From positions 487,501 through 551,500 of the forward strand of contig NZ_NNRI01000008.1 of NCBI RefSeq assembly GCF_002270415.1: 64,000 nucleotides of DNA, read 5' to 3'. The translations under genes were made by a program, and so were the position numbers. This DNA is from Mesorhizobium sophorae. Its GTDB lineage: Bacteria > Pseudomonadota > Alphaproteobacteria > Rhizobiales > Rhizobiaceae. Below, one piece after another: positions 38,721 through 46,760 of this stretch. Position 1 is the first letter of the stretch, and each line of letters begins with the position of its first letter. A model generated the notes under the pieces. It made no database searches, was not told where the DNA came from, and saw only the letters and a list, made by a program, of their open reading frames with translations.

Positions 38721-40000
38721 TGGCCGCCATCCCGTTGCTTGAGGAAACCAGCGGCGGCACGGCCGGCGCCATGGTGTCCGGCCTTGCCGGGCTGACCCGC
38801 GACCCCGACCCCGCCCATATCGAGATCCTCGCCAATAACCGGCCGGAGCGCAAACTCGCCATCTACCCGGCATCGGCCGGCTTCGACCTGGTCGAGGAAC
38901 TGGATTACCTCTGCACCCGCACGGTCGAGCCGAACGTTTTCTTCAACCCGCGCTTCCTGGCGCCGGCCATGCCGCGGCTGGAGGATCGCGAGGTGCGGCT
39001 GGCGGTGATCCGCGACGGCGACGAATACCGCAACCGGCTGCGCCTTCTGGTGCCGTTCTCGGTGGAACGGCCTGGGATGCCGCTCGGCGTTCCGGTCATG
39101 CGCACATGGTCGAGCCCGTTCGGTCCGCTCGGCACGCCGCTGGTCGACCGCGACGACCCGGTCGGCGTCGTCGAGGATTTTTTCTCGATGCTGTCGCGCC
39201 CGCACCTGAAGCTGCCGAAAGTCTTCGTCCTGCCCGATATCCGGCTCGACGGCCCGGTGGCGAGCCTGTTTGCCACCGTGGCCGAGACGCGCGGCCTGAT
39301 GCTGGTCACCACCGGCCAGACCAAGCGCCCCGCGCTGGAGAGCCAAGCCGACGGGGACGAGTATCTGAAGGCCTCGCTGCGCGCGCATCATTTTCGCGAG
39401 TTCCGCCGGCTGAAGCGGCGCCTCGGCGACCTCGGCAAACTGGAGCATGTCGTGGCGCGCGGCCCCGATGAGATCCGCCACGCCATCGAAAGTTTCCTGA
39501 CGCTGGAAGCGGCCGGCTGGAAAGGTCGCGAACGCACCGCCATGGCGATCGACCGCTACCGCGCTGCCTTCGCCCGCGAGGCGGTGCACCGGCTGGCCGA
39601 ACAGGACATGTGCCGCATCCATTCGCTGACGCTGGACGGCCGCACCATTGCCAGCCTGATCGTGTACGTCGAAGCCGGCGTCGCCTACACCTGGAAGACG
39701 GCTTATGACGAGACGCTGGCCGCCTATTCGCCCGGCACATTGCTGATGATCGAGGTGACCAGGCAGCATCTCGACGATCCCAACATCATGATGACCGATT
39801 CCTGCGCGATGCCCGACCATCCGGTGATGAGCCGGCTATGGACCGAGCGCAAGCCGATGGGCACGCTGGTGATCGGCCTGACGCCCGACGCCGACCGCCT
39901 CACCCGCCAGGCCGCCTCGCAGCTGCATCTCTACCGCGAGACCCGCAACATGGCCCGCCTGCTGCGCATCCGGATGAAGAGCTTGCTGGGACGGCGGTAG
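38720..40000 (+). CDS. GNAT protein of the BioF2/CelD-like family
   Basis: 426 residues of the BioF2-like acetyltransferase group (PF13480-type), which includes CelD and exopolysaccharide-linked proteins. Marker segments are FFNPRFLAPAMPRLEDREVRLAVI near the N-terminus, AHHFREFRRLKRRLGDLGKL in the middle, and the acyltransferase fold ASLIVYVEAGVAYTWKTAYDETLAAYSPGTLLMIEV (landmark near 310-345). The ATG shares a base with the flippase stop. Pairing with a flippase suggests acylation of a cell-surface glycan; the substrate is not known. Confidence 0.85.
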   Translation: MAAIPLLEETSGGTAGAMVSGLAGLTRDPDPAHIEILANNRPERKLAIYPASAGFDLVEELDYLCTRTVEPNVFFNPRFLAPAMPRLEDREVRLAVIRDGDEYRNRLRLLVPFSVERPGMPLGVPVMRTWSSPFGPLGTPLVDRDDPVGVVEDFFSMLSRPHLKLPKVFVLPDIRLDGPVASLFATVAETRGLMLVTTGQTKRPALESQADGDEYLKASLRAHHFREFRRLKRRLGDLGKLEHVVARGPDEIRHAIESFLTLEAAGWKGRERTAMAIDRYRAAFAREAVHRLAEQDMCRIHSLTLDGRTIASLIVYVEAGVAYTWKTAYDETLAAYSPGTLLMIEVTRQHLDDPNIMMTDSCAMPDHPVMSRLWTERKPMGTLVIGLTPDADRLTRQAASQLHLYRETRNMARLLRIRMKSLLGRR

Positions 40001-40370
40001 ACCCGAGCTTGGTGGTAACCGATGCCCAGGCTTCCCAGGTGGCCAGGCGACTAGAATAGGCCTGTTCGGAAACGGTCCCCTGGGAACAGGCGCAGCGGCC
40101 GCTCCGGCTCATCCACGACCGCCGGGATCGCCCGTGCGGCCGCCGAGGGATCACCCGGTTTCTGGCCTTCATCCCGTCGCGCCGCCGGGCATATTCGGGC
40201 ATCGGCACGGCCGGGGTTGGCCGAAGAGCCGCGCCAGTCAAGGGCGTACCTTGCTTACGCCAGGAGATGTAACAGTAACGTACTTACCTGGTGTCATCGC
40301 CAGTCGCAGGGTGACATATGTCGGGCCGCTAAAGACTGGCTTGGGTTAGGCGTGCCCAAGGGAGCGAGCA
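40001..40370. other. 370-base non-coding region upstream of the sulfatase
   Basis: No convincing gene on either strand. It holds an 8-bp inverted repeat GCCTGTTC/GAACAGGC (40060-40091) and, 85 bases before the sulfatase ATG, TAACAGTAACGTACTT (40270-40285). A near-copy of the latter lies upstream of the yiaWV-like genes at 44931-44946. This region may mark the left part of an accessory segment. Confidence 0.5.
40270..40285. promoter_or_regulatory. Operator-like motif upstream of the sulfatase
   Basis: TAACAGTAACGTACTT; 13 of 16 bases match TTACCGTTACGTACTT at 44931-44946. The repeated GTAAC/GTTAC units look like half-sites of a dimeric regulator. Position and similarity only. Confidence 0.3.
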
Positions 40371-42026
40371 ATGGCCAAACAGCAGCAAGAACACGAAACC
40401 GATAGCAGCACCTTCAGCCGACGGAGCGTCCTGCTTGGAGGCACCGCGCTTGCGGCGGCAGCCGCCGCCCTCACATCGCGGCCGTCGACCCAGCCCGCGC
40501 AGGCGGCGGGTGGCAAGCCGAACATCCTCGTCATCTTTGGCGACGATATCGGCTTTTGGAACATCAGCGCCTACAACAGAGGCATGATGGGCTACCGCAC
40601 GCCCAACATCGACCGCATCGCCAATGAGGGCGCAATCTTTACCGACCTCTACGCCCAGCAGTCCTGCACCGCGGGACGCGCGGCGTTCATCACCGGGCAG
40701 AGTTGCTTCCGCACCGGCTTGCTCAAGGTCGGTCTGCCGGCCGCCCCGGAAGGACTGTCGGGGAAGGACCCGACGCTCGCCGAGTTGCTCAAGCCGCAGG
40801 GCTACGCCACCGGCCAGTTCGGCAAGAACCACGTCGGCGACCGCAACGAGTTCTTGCCCACCGTCCACGGCTTCGACGAGTTCTTCGGCAATCTCTACCA
40901 CCTCAATGCCGAGGAAGAGCCGGAGAATGTGGACTATCCGAAATCGCCAGAGTTCCGCGCGAAATTCGGCCCGCGCGGCGTGCTCAAATGCACCGCCACT
41001 GACACGGATGATCCCACTGAAGATTCCCGCTTCGGCCGGGTCGGCAAGCAGAAAATCGAGGACACGGGCCCGCTCACCAAAAAGCGCATGGAAACGGTCG
41101 ATGAGGAATTCCTGGGCGCGGCCAAGGACTTCATCGATCGGCAGCACAAGGCCAGCAAGCCGTTCTTCTGCTGGTTCAACACGACCCGCATGCATATTAA
41201 CACCCATCTCAAGCCCGACTCGGAAGGCAGGACCGGCTTGGGACTGGAGGCTGACGGCATGGTCGAACTCGACGGCTATATCGGCCAGCTTCTCAAGCAG
41301 CTGGACGATCTGGGTATTGCCGACAACACCATCGTGCTGTGGACCACCGACAACGGCGCCGAAGTTTTCTCATGGCCCGATGGCGGCACGACGCCGTTTC
41401 ATGGCGAGAAAAACACCAGTTGGGAGGGCGGCTACCGCGTTCCCGGCATGATCCGCTGGCCAGGGGTCGTCAAGCCTGGCACAGAGATCAACGACATCGT
41501 CTCGCACGAGGATTGGGTTCCGACGCTGGTGGCGGCAGCCGGCGAGCCGGACGTCAAGGAGAAGCTCCTGACCGGTTACGAGGCTGCGGGCAAGACCTTC
41601 AAGGTCCACCTCGACGGTTACGACCAGCACGATCTGCTGGCCGGTACCGGCCCCGACCCTCGCAAGGAGTTCTTCTACTGGACCGACGACGGAAACCTCG
41701 CCGCCCTCCGCTATGACCGTTGGAAGATCCTTTTCCTGGAGCAGCGGGCGGAGGGCTTCGACGTGTGGCAGGAACCGTTCGTAGCCTTGCGGGTGCCCAA
41801 GATCTTCGACCTGCGAGCCGATCCGTTTGAACGCGCCCAGCATGAAGGGGCCGAATATATCAGGTGGCGCTTCGATCGGACGTATCTGCTCATGCCGGCG
41901 CAGGCCTTCGTAGGCCAGTACATTCAAAGCTTTGTCGCGTTCCCGCCGCGGCAGAAGCCGGGCAGCTTCTCGCTTGACCAGGTGCTGGCAAAACTCCAGG
42001 AAGCCGGCGGCGCTGGCAAGAACTGA
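40371..42026 (+). CDS. Tat-exported arylsulfatase family enzyme
   Basis: 551-residue alkaline-phosphatase-fold sulfatase. The N-terminus has a Tat signal (FSRRSVLLGGTALAAAAAAL). The metal site starts NILVIFGDDIG (Asp58, Asp59). The formylglycine motif is C99-T-A-G-R, the CxAxR variant rather than CxPSR. Downstream motifs are GKNHVGDRNEFLP, TTDNGAEVFSWPDGGTTPFHGEKN and a C-terminal YWTDDGNLAALRYDRWKI. Predicted to release sulfate from organic esters in the periplasm. ATG 40371 follows GGGAGCGAGC. No modifying enzyme is adjacent, so maturation must come from elsewhere. It appears to be part of an accessory region. Confidence 0.9.
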   Translation: MAKQQQEHETDSSTFSRRSVLLGGTALAAAAAALTSRPSTQPAQAAGGKPNILVIFGDDIGFWNISAYNRGMMGYRTPNIDRIANEGAIFTDLYAQQSCTAGRAAFITGQSCFRTGLLKVGLPAAPEGLSGKDPTLAELLKPQGYATGQFGKNHVGDRNEFLPTVHGFDEFFGNLYHLNAEEEPENVDYPKSPEFRAKFGPRGVLKCTATDTDDPTEDSRFGRVGKQKIEDTGPLTKKRMETVDEEFLGAAKDFIDRQHKASKPFFCWFNTTRMHINTHLKPDSEGRTGLGLEADGMVELDGYIGQLLKQLDDLGIADNTIVLWTTDNGAEVFSWPDGGTTPFHGEKNTSWEGGYRVPGMIRWPGVVKPGTEINDIVSHEDWVPTLVAAAGEPDVKEKLLTGYEAAGKTFKVHLDGYDQHDLLAGTGPDPRKEFFYWTDDGNLAALRYDRWKILFLEQRAEGFDVWQEPFVALRVPKIFDLRADPFERAQHEGAEYIRWRFDRTYLLMPAQAFVGQYIQSFVAFPPRQKPGSFSLDQVLAKLQEAGGAGKN

Positions 42027-42290
42027 AGCCAGCTGACGAAAGCTTTCAACGGGCCGCGCCGGTTCAACCGGCGTAGGCTCCGTTCGCGACTTGACGCATC
42101 ATCTTTCACTCCTCTCCCCGATATGATGAGGCCGTCGCGTATTCCCCGCCACGTCCCGCTTCGGAGGTAAGGCAACGTGTGGTCGCCAATGGCTTTCTAC
42201 CGCCAATAGGCGTAATTGCGCAGTTGCTAATATACCCATAAATTAATCAGTGCGGCAGTAACAAACCCACCGGAGTGGCCGGTACGCTGC

Positions 42291-42599
42291 ATGACTTTGG
42301 CAATTGGCATTGGAGATCTGGTGGGGGTCACGGCCACTGTGCGCAGGCGGATTGACGATGAGCGCGTCAGCGTGTCGGTCCCGAACTATGATTGCCCGCA
42401 ATCGATCCGAAGCTATGATTTTGCGCATTCGATCCGCACCGAGGTGCAGCGGGGGGATCAGATCGAGCTTGTTGGCGAGGTCACCCGGATCGATGGCGAG
42501 ACGGTGACAATCGACCTGGGGCCGCTGGTGACGGTCGAAATCGATATGGTCAGGCTCATCGAGAGATACCGGCCAAAGCAGCGCAGGACGCCACTCTGA
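42291..42599 (+). CDS. Hypothetical protein, beta-rich
   Basis: 102 residues, no recognised family. The sequence is rich in alternating Val/Ile/Asp (RRRIDDERVSVSVPNYD, TRIDGETVTIDLGPLVTVEIDMVRLIERY), suggesting a small beta-barrel. ATG 42291 is not preceded by a clear ribosome site. Coding character (codon-position GC, no stops) is moderate. It stands alone downstream of the sulfatase, with 264 non-coding bases between that hold a GC-rich palindrome CGCCGGTT/AACCGGCG near 42056-42072. Confidence 0.5.
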   Translation: MTLAIGIGDLVGVTATVRRRIDDERVSVSVPNYDCPQSIRSYDFAHSIRTEVQRGDQIELVGEVTRIDGETVTIDLGPLVTVEIDMVRLIERYRPKQRRTPL

Positions 42600-42692
42600 G
42601 GCCCTTTCTTTCTAAGAATTCCTCAATCGATCCGCAACCCCAGCATCGTGATGCACGATGGACCCGATTCTGCTTCGACCTCGTACGCACGG

Positions 42693-42824
42693 TTATGGGT
42701 TTGAGCGATCCTTCGCCAAAGCGTTGAAAAGCAACGCGCACGCCACCAGCGATACGAGCCCGCCTAACAGGTCGTCCCCCGTCAGGCCGAAAAGATAGAC
42801 CGTCTCAAACGCCAACGCTGCCAC
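42693..42824 (-). CDS. Small membrane peptide (43 aa), candidate
   Basis: Open frame from GTG 42824 to TAA 42693, product starting VAALAFETVYLFGLTGDDLL with a single hydrophobic helix GGLVSLVACALLF and a basic tail. It begins 6 bases after the stop of the 77-residue gene on the same strand, with GGGTGA as a possible ribosome site, so the two may be an operon. No family recognised; too short for composition to be decisive. Confidence 0.35.
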   Translation of the reverse strand: MAALAFETVYLFGLTGDDLLGGLVSLVACALLFNALAKDRSNP

Positions 42825-42830
42825 TGCTGT

Positions 42831-43064
42831 TCACCCAGGTGCGAATTGATCAGCCTTCCTGTCCATCACCAGGGCTACACCGCGAGCCGCAGCTATCTTT
42901 GCGACAAGAGCCTCTAGATCGGCATCCGATCGCATCGATCCGGTTTTCTGTCGGAGTCGGGAAACCGCCAGTGTGACAGAAAGGGGAACCTTCCCCTTCG
43001 CCTCGCTCACAATTTCGTCGGCCGCCGCAACGTTACAGAGCTCTGGTGCAACTTTGATCCTCAT
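42831..43064 (-). CDS. Hypothetical protein (77 aa)
   Basis: Product starts MRIKVAPELCNVAAADEIVS and continues with a helix-rich, charged sequence including SVTLAVSRLRQKTGSMRSDADLEALVAKI. ATG 43064 follows a strong GGAGGTGG ribosome site, which sets this start although the frame continues to 43304. No conserved domain was recognised. It is co-directional with the 43-residue membrane peptide frame downstream. Its start lies about 180 bases left of the cupin cassette. Confidence 0.55.
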   Translation of the reverse strand: MRIKVAPELCNVAAADEIVSEAKGKVPLSVTLAVSRLRQKTGSMRSDADLEALVAKIAAARGVALVMDRKADQFAPG

Positions 43065-43239
43065 GGCCAGCCACCTCCATACAAAGGTCGCGCGCCATAA
43101 ACTCTCGAAGCCAATCCAAGTTCCAACCAAACCGAGCCGGCTGGTGTCGCGCCTCGGAGCGGCAGCGGGCCAGTCATGGATGCTGGGGATCAAAACCAGC
43201 ATAGGGCAACGAGCGGCTGCGCGGTTGGTTGCGGACCAA

Positions 43240-43270
43240 TCATTTTGGTAGTGGGTCAGTTTGAAATTTG
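43240..43270 (+). repeat. Left terminal inverted repeat and putative target duplication
   Basis: TCATTTT (43240-43246) then the 22-base arm at 43249-43270 (begins TAGTGGGTCAG, ends GAAATTTG). Confidence 0.55.
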
Positions 43271-43929
43271 ACCGGATGCAATATGCATTCAAGCATGTCA
43301 GCACATCATTCGCGGAACGTCAGAACCTGACAATGCGGATGCATATGCGCCGCTTCACGCGTCTGACAAACGTCTTTTCCAAGAAGGTTGATCCAAGAAG
43401 GTTGAAGCTGATGCAAACGCGGTGGCTTTGCACTATTGTTGCGCTGGTGGAAGCGGAACAGGCGAAGATTGACCGCAAGCGTGTTACAAGAAGCACGTTG
43501 CCGCCTAAACATTCGGGGGAAGCCAATGCAAATCACGGAAATATATGCTGACGAAGTTAGCGAGACGCACTTGCGCAATGTTTCGGTGAATCTTGCGGCA
43601 CGCGACTTTGCCCCTCCATCTGCCCCCATAGGCGCGTCACCCGAAACGCCGATGACGACCGGTGTATTTCTTGAATTGCCGCCCGGATGGGACCCGCAAT
43701 ACCATGCAACGCCGCGCAGGCAATTGGTGGTGTTGCTCCAAGGTCACCTCAAAATCACGACCACCGACGGAACTTCAGCCGACTTCCGGCGGGGCGATGT
43801 TCTCTTGCTCAATGACAAAGACAGCAAGGGCCACCGGTCGCTAGTCCAAGGTCAAGAGGCGGTTGGCCTGCTTCTCGTTGGCATCGCAGACTGATTCACA
43901 TCGACAAATTTCAGACTGACCCACTATCC
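43247..43929. mobile_element. Non-autonomous cassette with terminal inverted repeats carrying a cupin gene
   Basis: Left end TAGTGGGTCAGTTTGAAATT continues TG (43249-43270); the right end (43905-43926) is its inverse with one mismatch in 22. The heptamer TCATTTT flanks both sides (43240-43246 and 43930-43936), as a 7-bp target duplication would; alternatively the ends could be TA-flanked (TA|GTGGGTC...GACCCAC|TA) as in IS630-type elements. About 680 bp, with no transposase, and one passenger gene. MITE-like or a mobile insertion cassette; no second copy is in this window. Confidence 0.55.
43526..43894 (+). CDS. Cupin domain protein
   Basis: 122-residue small beta-barrel (RmlC-like cupin). 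The second cupin motif is recognisable in [24 protein letters not shown], and [17 protein letters not shown] is the usual strand pair before it. The first motif, [13 protein letters not shown], lacks the standard HxH metal pair, so metal binding is doubtful. ATG 43526 follows GGGGGAAG. It is the only gene inside the inverted-repeat cassette at 43247-43929, so it may move as a passenger. Function unknown. Confidence 0.75.
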   Translation: MQITEIYADEVSETHLRNVSVNLAARDFAPPSAPIGASPETPMTTGVFLELPPGWDPQYHATPRRQLVVLLQGHLKITTTDGTSADFRRGDVLLLNDKDSKGHRSLVQGQEAVGLLLVGIAD

Positions 43930-43936
43930 TCATTTT
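43905..43936 (-). repeat. Right terminal inverted repeat and putative target duplication
   Basis: The 22-base arm at 43905-43926 (begins CAAATTTCAGACTG, ends CCCACTA), then TCC and TCATTTT (43930-43936). Confidence 0.55.
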
Positions 43937-44140
43937 AGAGAAATTGAATATTCGAATAAACGGCCTATAATTTGCCAGCCGGCAAACCCACCCCTCTTTG
44001 CCGGTAAGGCCCGGCGGTCAAACCCCGAGCCACCGCTATGGCCGCCGGACCGCTGAAAACGGTCGGCAACGCTACGACGTTGTGCCGGGGTGAGGCAGGC
44101 ACGAATCGATGGCGGCGCCCAGCCAAGGGAGGTCATTCGC

Positions 44141-44347
44141 ATGCACACGGCAGCACTCCAGCTTCGATCGCTCCGAGAAGCTTTATTGCCAATGATGGGG
44201 TTTACCGCCTGGCACGAAAGCGTCAGCGAAGAAGGCACGCCCATTTGGACACGTTACATCGCGAAAACGGACTCATGGGAGGTCCGTCCGATGACGCCTG
44301 AAGAGGAAGCCAAGGCTTTCTGGTGGTATTGTCCACCATTTATTTGA
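44141..44347 (+). CDS. Hypothetical small protein (68 aa)
   Basis: Product starts MHTAALQLRSLREALLPMMG and ends EEEAKAFWWYCPPFI, a Trp/Tyr-rich tail. ATG 44141 has a near-perfect ribosome site (AAGGGAGG) 10 bases ahead, the main support for calling it. No family recognised. An open frame antisense to it (43930-44244) has no ribosome site and was not preferred. Confidence 0.5.
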   Translation: MHTAALQLRSLREALLPMMGFTAWHESVSEEGTPIWTRYIAKTDSWEVRPMTPEEEAKAFWWYCPPFI

Positions 44348-45163
44348 ACCCCGTCCGAGGCGCCGCAGCCACTGTCTGGCCTCAAAGCCCGCGCCACGGA
44401 GGGACCGCTGGCGCGGGCCGGCCGATGTGCCCACCAGCCTGCGACGGAGCCAAGCAGCGGCGTCCGAAGCATGAACTCAACAATTCAAGCCCGCTAATGT
44501 TCCAGCCTCTTTTGTCGGCACGCATACCGGCCCGGTATTCCCTCACAGTCGCGGCGCTGGTCTCGTGCCTGATCTGTGTCGCAGGGTCCAGAACCAAGCC
44601 GTCGAGGAGGATGGTCACGCGGTCGTCAATCTGTACGCGCTCCCGTGGCGCGCGTAGTGATCCGCGTGGGACCGACAGAACCGAGTGTCCAGCCCGTCCT
44701 CCGTGCCCGCTCTGGCCGGCTTGCTGCACCAAACCACGCGACTGCGGCTAAACATGCTGCTCGGCTCCTAAGCCCGCCTCTTCACCTCAGTCTTGCGTTC
44801 GCGCCTCGCCGCCCAATACGTCAATCCGGTATCCCTCAAGATGGCCACCCCGTATCATCGGGCAGGCAAGCGTCTAACAGCAGGGAGAGCGAACGACACC
44901 GGCAAAAGGCCGCGCCATGGTTACGCGGCGTTACCGTTACGTACTTGTGTGTGCCACCGATGGGCGAGACCCTTGCTGACGATTGCCGTCGTCAGAATGG
45001 AGGACTGGCAAATGATCCGTATGCTGCTTGCCGTGCTGAACTTCGAGTAACGGTCAACTTGCGGTCTGACTGAGGTACACCAGCGCTCCGGTTCGTCCTG
45101 ACGCGAACGTGGAAAGAGTGTCGGAAAGGCTGGAACCGGCGATTGACAGCGTGGAGCGGCGAC
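44348..45163. other. 816-base region without a recognisable gene
   Basis: Open frames exist on both strands, the longest about 165 codons, but none has family features, a good ribosome site and consistent codon use together. The right half holds TTACCGTTACGTACTT (44931-44946), the near-copy of the motif before the sulfatase, and a 12-codon open frame at 45012-45050 with a GGAGG site that could be a leader peptide. It may be decayed accessory DNA plus the regulatory region of the yiaWV-like pair. Confidence 0.45.
44931..44946. promoter_or_regulatory. Operator-like motif upstream of the yiaWV-like pair
   Basis: TTACCGTTACGTACTT, preceded by a further GTTACGC. 13 of 16 bases match the motif at 40270-40285. 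Two to three GTTAC units in tandem suggest a regulator site; unproven. Confidence 0.3.
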
Positions 45164-45403
45164 ATGACCTTCATCGACATCTTCGCCTGGATCGTCCTCC
45201 TCGTCGTCATAGCGACACTTGTTGCGGTCGTCGTGGCGCTGGGAGCAATGCCGGGCCGTATTGCACGCAAGCGGGGCCATCCCTGGGCGCAAGCGGTGGC
45301 AGTTGGTAGCTGGGCAACCTTGATCTTCGGCTTCGTTTTCTGGCCGCTGGTGCTGATCTGGGCCTATGTCGACTTCCCGGAAAAGCGGGACGCGACCAAA
45401 TGA
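45164..45403 (+). CDS. DUF3302 inner-membrane protein (YiaW-like)
   Basis: 79 residues with two hydrophobic helices (about 5-28 and 48-68). Family-type sequence: IFAWIVLLVVIATLVAVVV, then GRIARKRGHPWAQAVAVGSW and FVFWPLVLIWAYVDFP. In E. coli the homologue YiaW pairs with the HlyD-like YiaV, exactly the arrangement here: the stop overlaps the next start by ATGA. ATG 45164 follows GGAG. The role of the pair is poorly known; envelope maintenance has been proposed. Confidence 0.85.
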   Translation: MTFIDIFAWIVLLVVIATLVAVVVALGAMPGRIARKRGHPWAQAVAVGSWATLIFGFVFWPLVLIWAYVDFPEKRDATK

Positions 45404-46335
45404 TCGTCGTCCTTCTCAATGGTTACATTGCGCTTCTCGCCCTCTTCGTCTGGCTGAGGTTCATCCCATTCAACCTGTTTTGGAAGCTGTCCCCGGTCAT
45501 CGTGCTGCTGGCTCTTCTCATCGGCCTGTTCATCCCGATGGGATGGGGAGCGCCGTCCGGGCCAGCCGCAGTGCAGCGCAACTCCGTACAGATCATTCCG
45601 TCCGTGGCGGGCGAAGTCATCGACGTCCCTGTGCTTGCTAACACGCCGCTCAAGGCAGGCGATGTTCTTTTCCGCATCGACCCGACGATCTACGAGGCAC
45701 AGGTTCGCGGCATCGAGGCGCAGCTCAAGCTGGCGGAGCTGCGGCTTGGTCAGTTCTCACAGCTTCAGAAGAACGATGTCGGACGCGCCTTCGATGTCGA
45801 GCAGCGCCAGGCCGAGCGTGACCAGCTTCAGGCGGAGCTCGACGCGGCGAAATGGAACCTCGACAAGACGAACGTTCGTGCGCCAACCGACGGCTATGTG
45901 ACGAACCTCGCCCTTCGCAAAGGAGCGCGCGTCAACGGCCAATCACCCGTCATGGCCTTCATCGACACATTCGACACCATCTTTGGCGCCGAGATAGCGC
46001 AGAACAATGCGCGCTACATCGAGGCTGGTCAGCCGGTCGAGGTCACGTTCAAGACGCTTCCCGGCGAGGTCTTTGAAGGCAAAGTCGAGACGGTAATTCA
46101 GGCGATTGCCACCGGGCAGTCGCAGCCGGGAGGCCTCGCAGTGGCGCCGTCGGAGGTGCTGGCGTCTCCCTTTGTAGTGCGCTTCAAACTCGACGATCCG
46201 TCGGTCGGGCACCGGCTACCAGCGGGAAGCACTGGCGTTGCCGCCATTTACACCGATCATGTCAAGGCGGCGCATGTGATAAGGCAAGTTGTACTCAGAC
46301 AAAGTGCCATCCTGAACTACGTCAACCCGTTCTGA
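45400..46335 (+). CDS. HlyD/EmrA-type membrane-fusion protein (YiaV-like)
   Basis: 311 residues: N-terminal membrane helices (about 5-45), then a barrel-sandwich/lipoyl half (VAGEVIDVPVLANTPLKAGDVLFRIDP), a coiled-coil hairpin (EAQLKLAELRLGQFSQL...QRQAERDQLQAELDAAK) and the second lipoyl half (NVRAPTDGYVTNLALRKGARV). It matches the periplasmic adaptor fold. No pump or outer-membrane channel gene is adjacent, as for yiaV. Start overlaps the DUF3302 stop (ATGA), implying coupling. Lies in the accessory-looking region. Confidence 0.9.
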   Translation: MIVVLLNGYIALLALFVWLRFIPFNLFWKLSPVIVLLALLIGLFIPMGWGAPSGPAAVQRNSVQIIPSVAGEVIDVPVLANTPLKAGDVLFRIDPTIYEAQVRGIEAQLKLAELRLGQFSQLQKNDVGRAFDVEQRQAERDQLQAELDAAKWNLDKTNVRAPTDGYVTNLALRKGARVNGQSPVMAFIDTFDTIFGAEIAQNNARYIEAGQPVEVTFKTLPGEVFEGKVETVIQAIATGQSQPGGLAVAPSEVLASPFVVRFKLDDPSVGHRLPAGSTGVAAIYTDHVKAAHVIRQVVLRQSAILNYVNPF

Positions 46336-46382
46336 ACCGGACCGCGCCGGCCAGAGGTGCAGCAACAGGTCAAGGCGCTCGC

Positions 46383-46760
46383 CTACTTGCGCCCGATTGG
46401 TTCGAGGCGCTTGGCCAGCCTCGCGAGCGTCGAGCGTGAGCAGTTAGTGGCCTTCACGATGGTGCTCCAGCTCTGGCGCTTGCGCAGCAAGTCCATGATG
46501 GCCTCGTTGCGTTCGGCATCCTCAGGGCGACCCTTCATCTTTCCCTCAGCCTTGGCCTTGGCGATCCCCTGAGCCTGCCTGCGGCGACGGTCGTCGTAGT
46601 CCTTGCGGGCGATGGCGGCGAGCATGTCGAGCAGCATCCCGTTGATCGAATCGAACATCCGCCCGGTGAAGGCGTCCTCGGTCTTCAACATCATGTGCGA
46701 AGGCGGCAAATCCAGCGCCACGACCTTGACCTCTCGGTCCTTGATCTGACGGGTTGTCAG
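46383..46760 (-). pseudogene. Truncated serine recombinase (resolvase), 5' part lost at tRNA-Leu
   Basis: The C-terminal about 125 residues of a resolvase/invertase remain: VKVVALDLPPSHMMLKTEDAFTGRMFDSINGMLLDMLAAIARKDYDDRRRRQAQG (landmark, the long helix E region) and a C-terminal helix-turn-helix QSWSTIVKATNCSRSTLARLAKRL. The catalytic N-terminal domain with its active Ser is missing. Homology begins just inside the 3' end of the tRNA-Leu gene, so the break coincides with a classic integration site. Non-functional unless used as a DNA-binding fragment. Confidence 0.8.

Noticed and set aside
42056..42072. Terminator after the sulfatase gene
   Set aside because: The palindrome CGCCGGTT/AACCGGCG is followed by no T-run on either strand.
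44382..44732. 116-codon open frame on the minus strand
   Set aside because: No ribosome site, no family features, and composition like its antisense frames.
45012..45050. 12-codon leader-like frame with a GGAGG site before the yiaWV-like pair
   Set aside because: Too short to separate from chance and no attenuator hairpin follows; kept only as a note in the intergenic entry.
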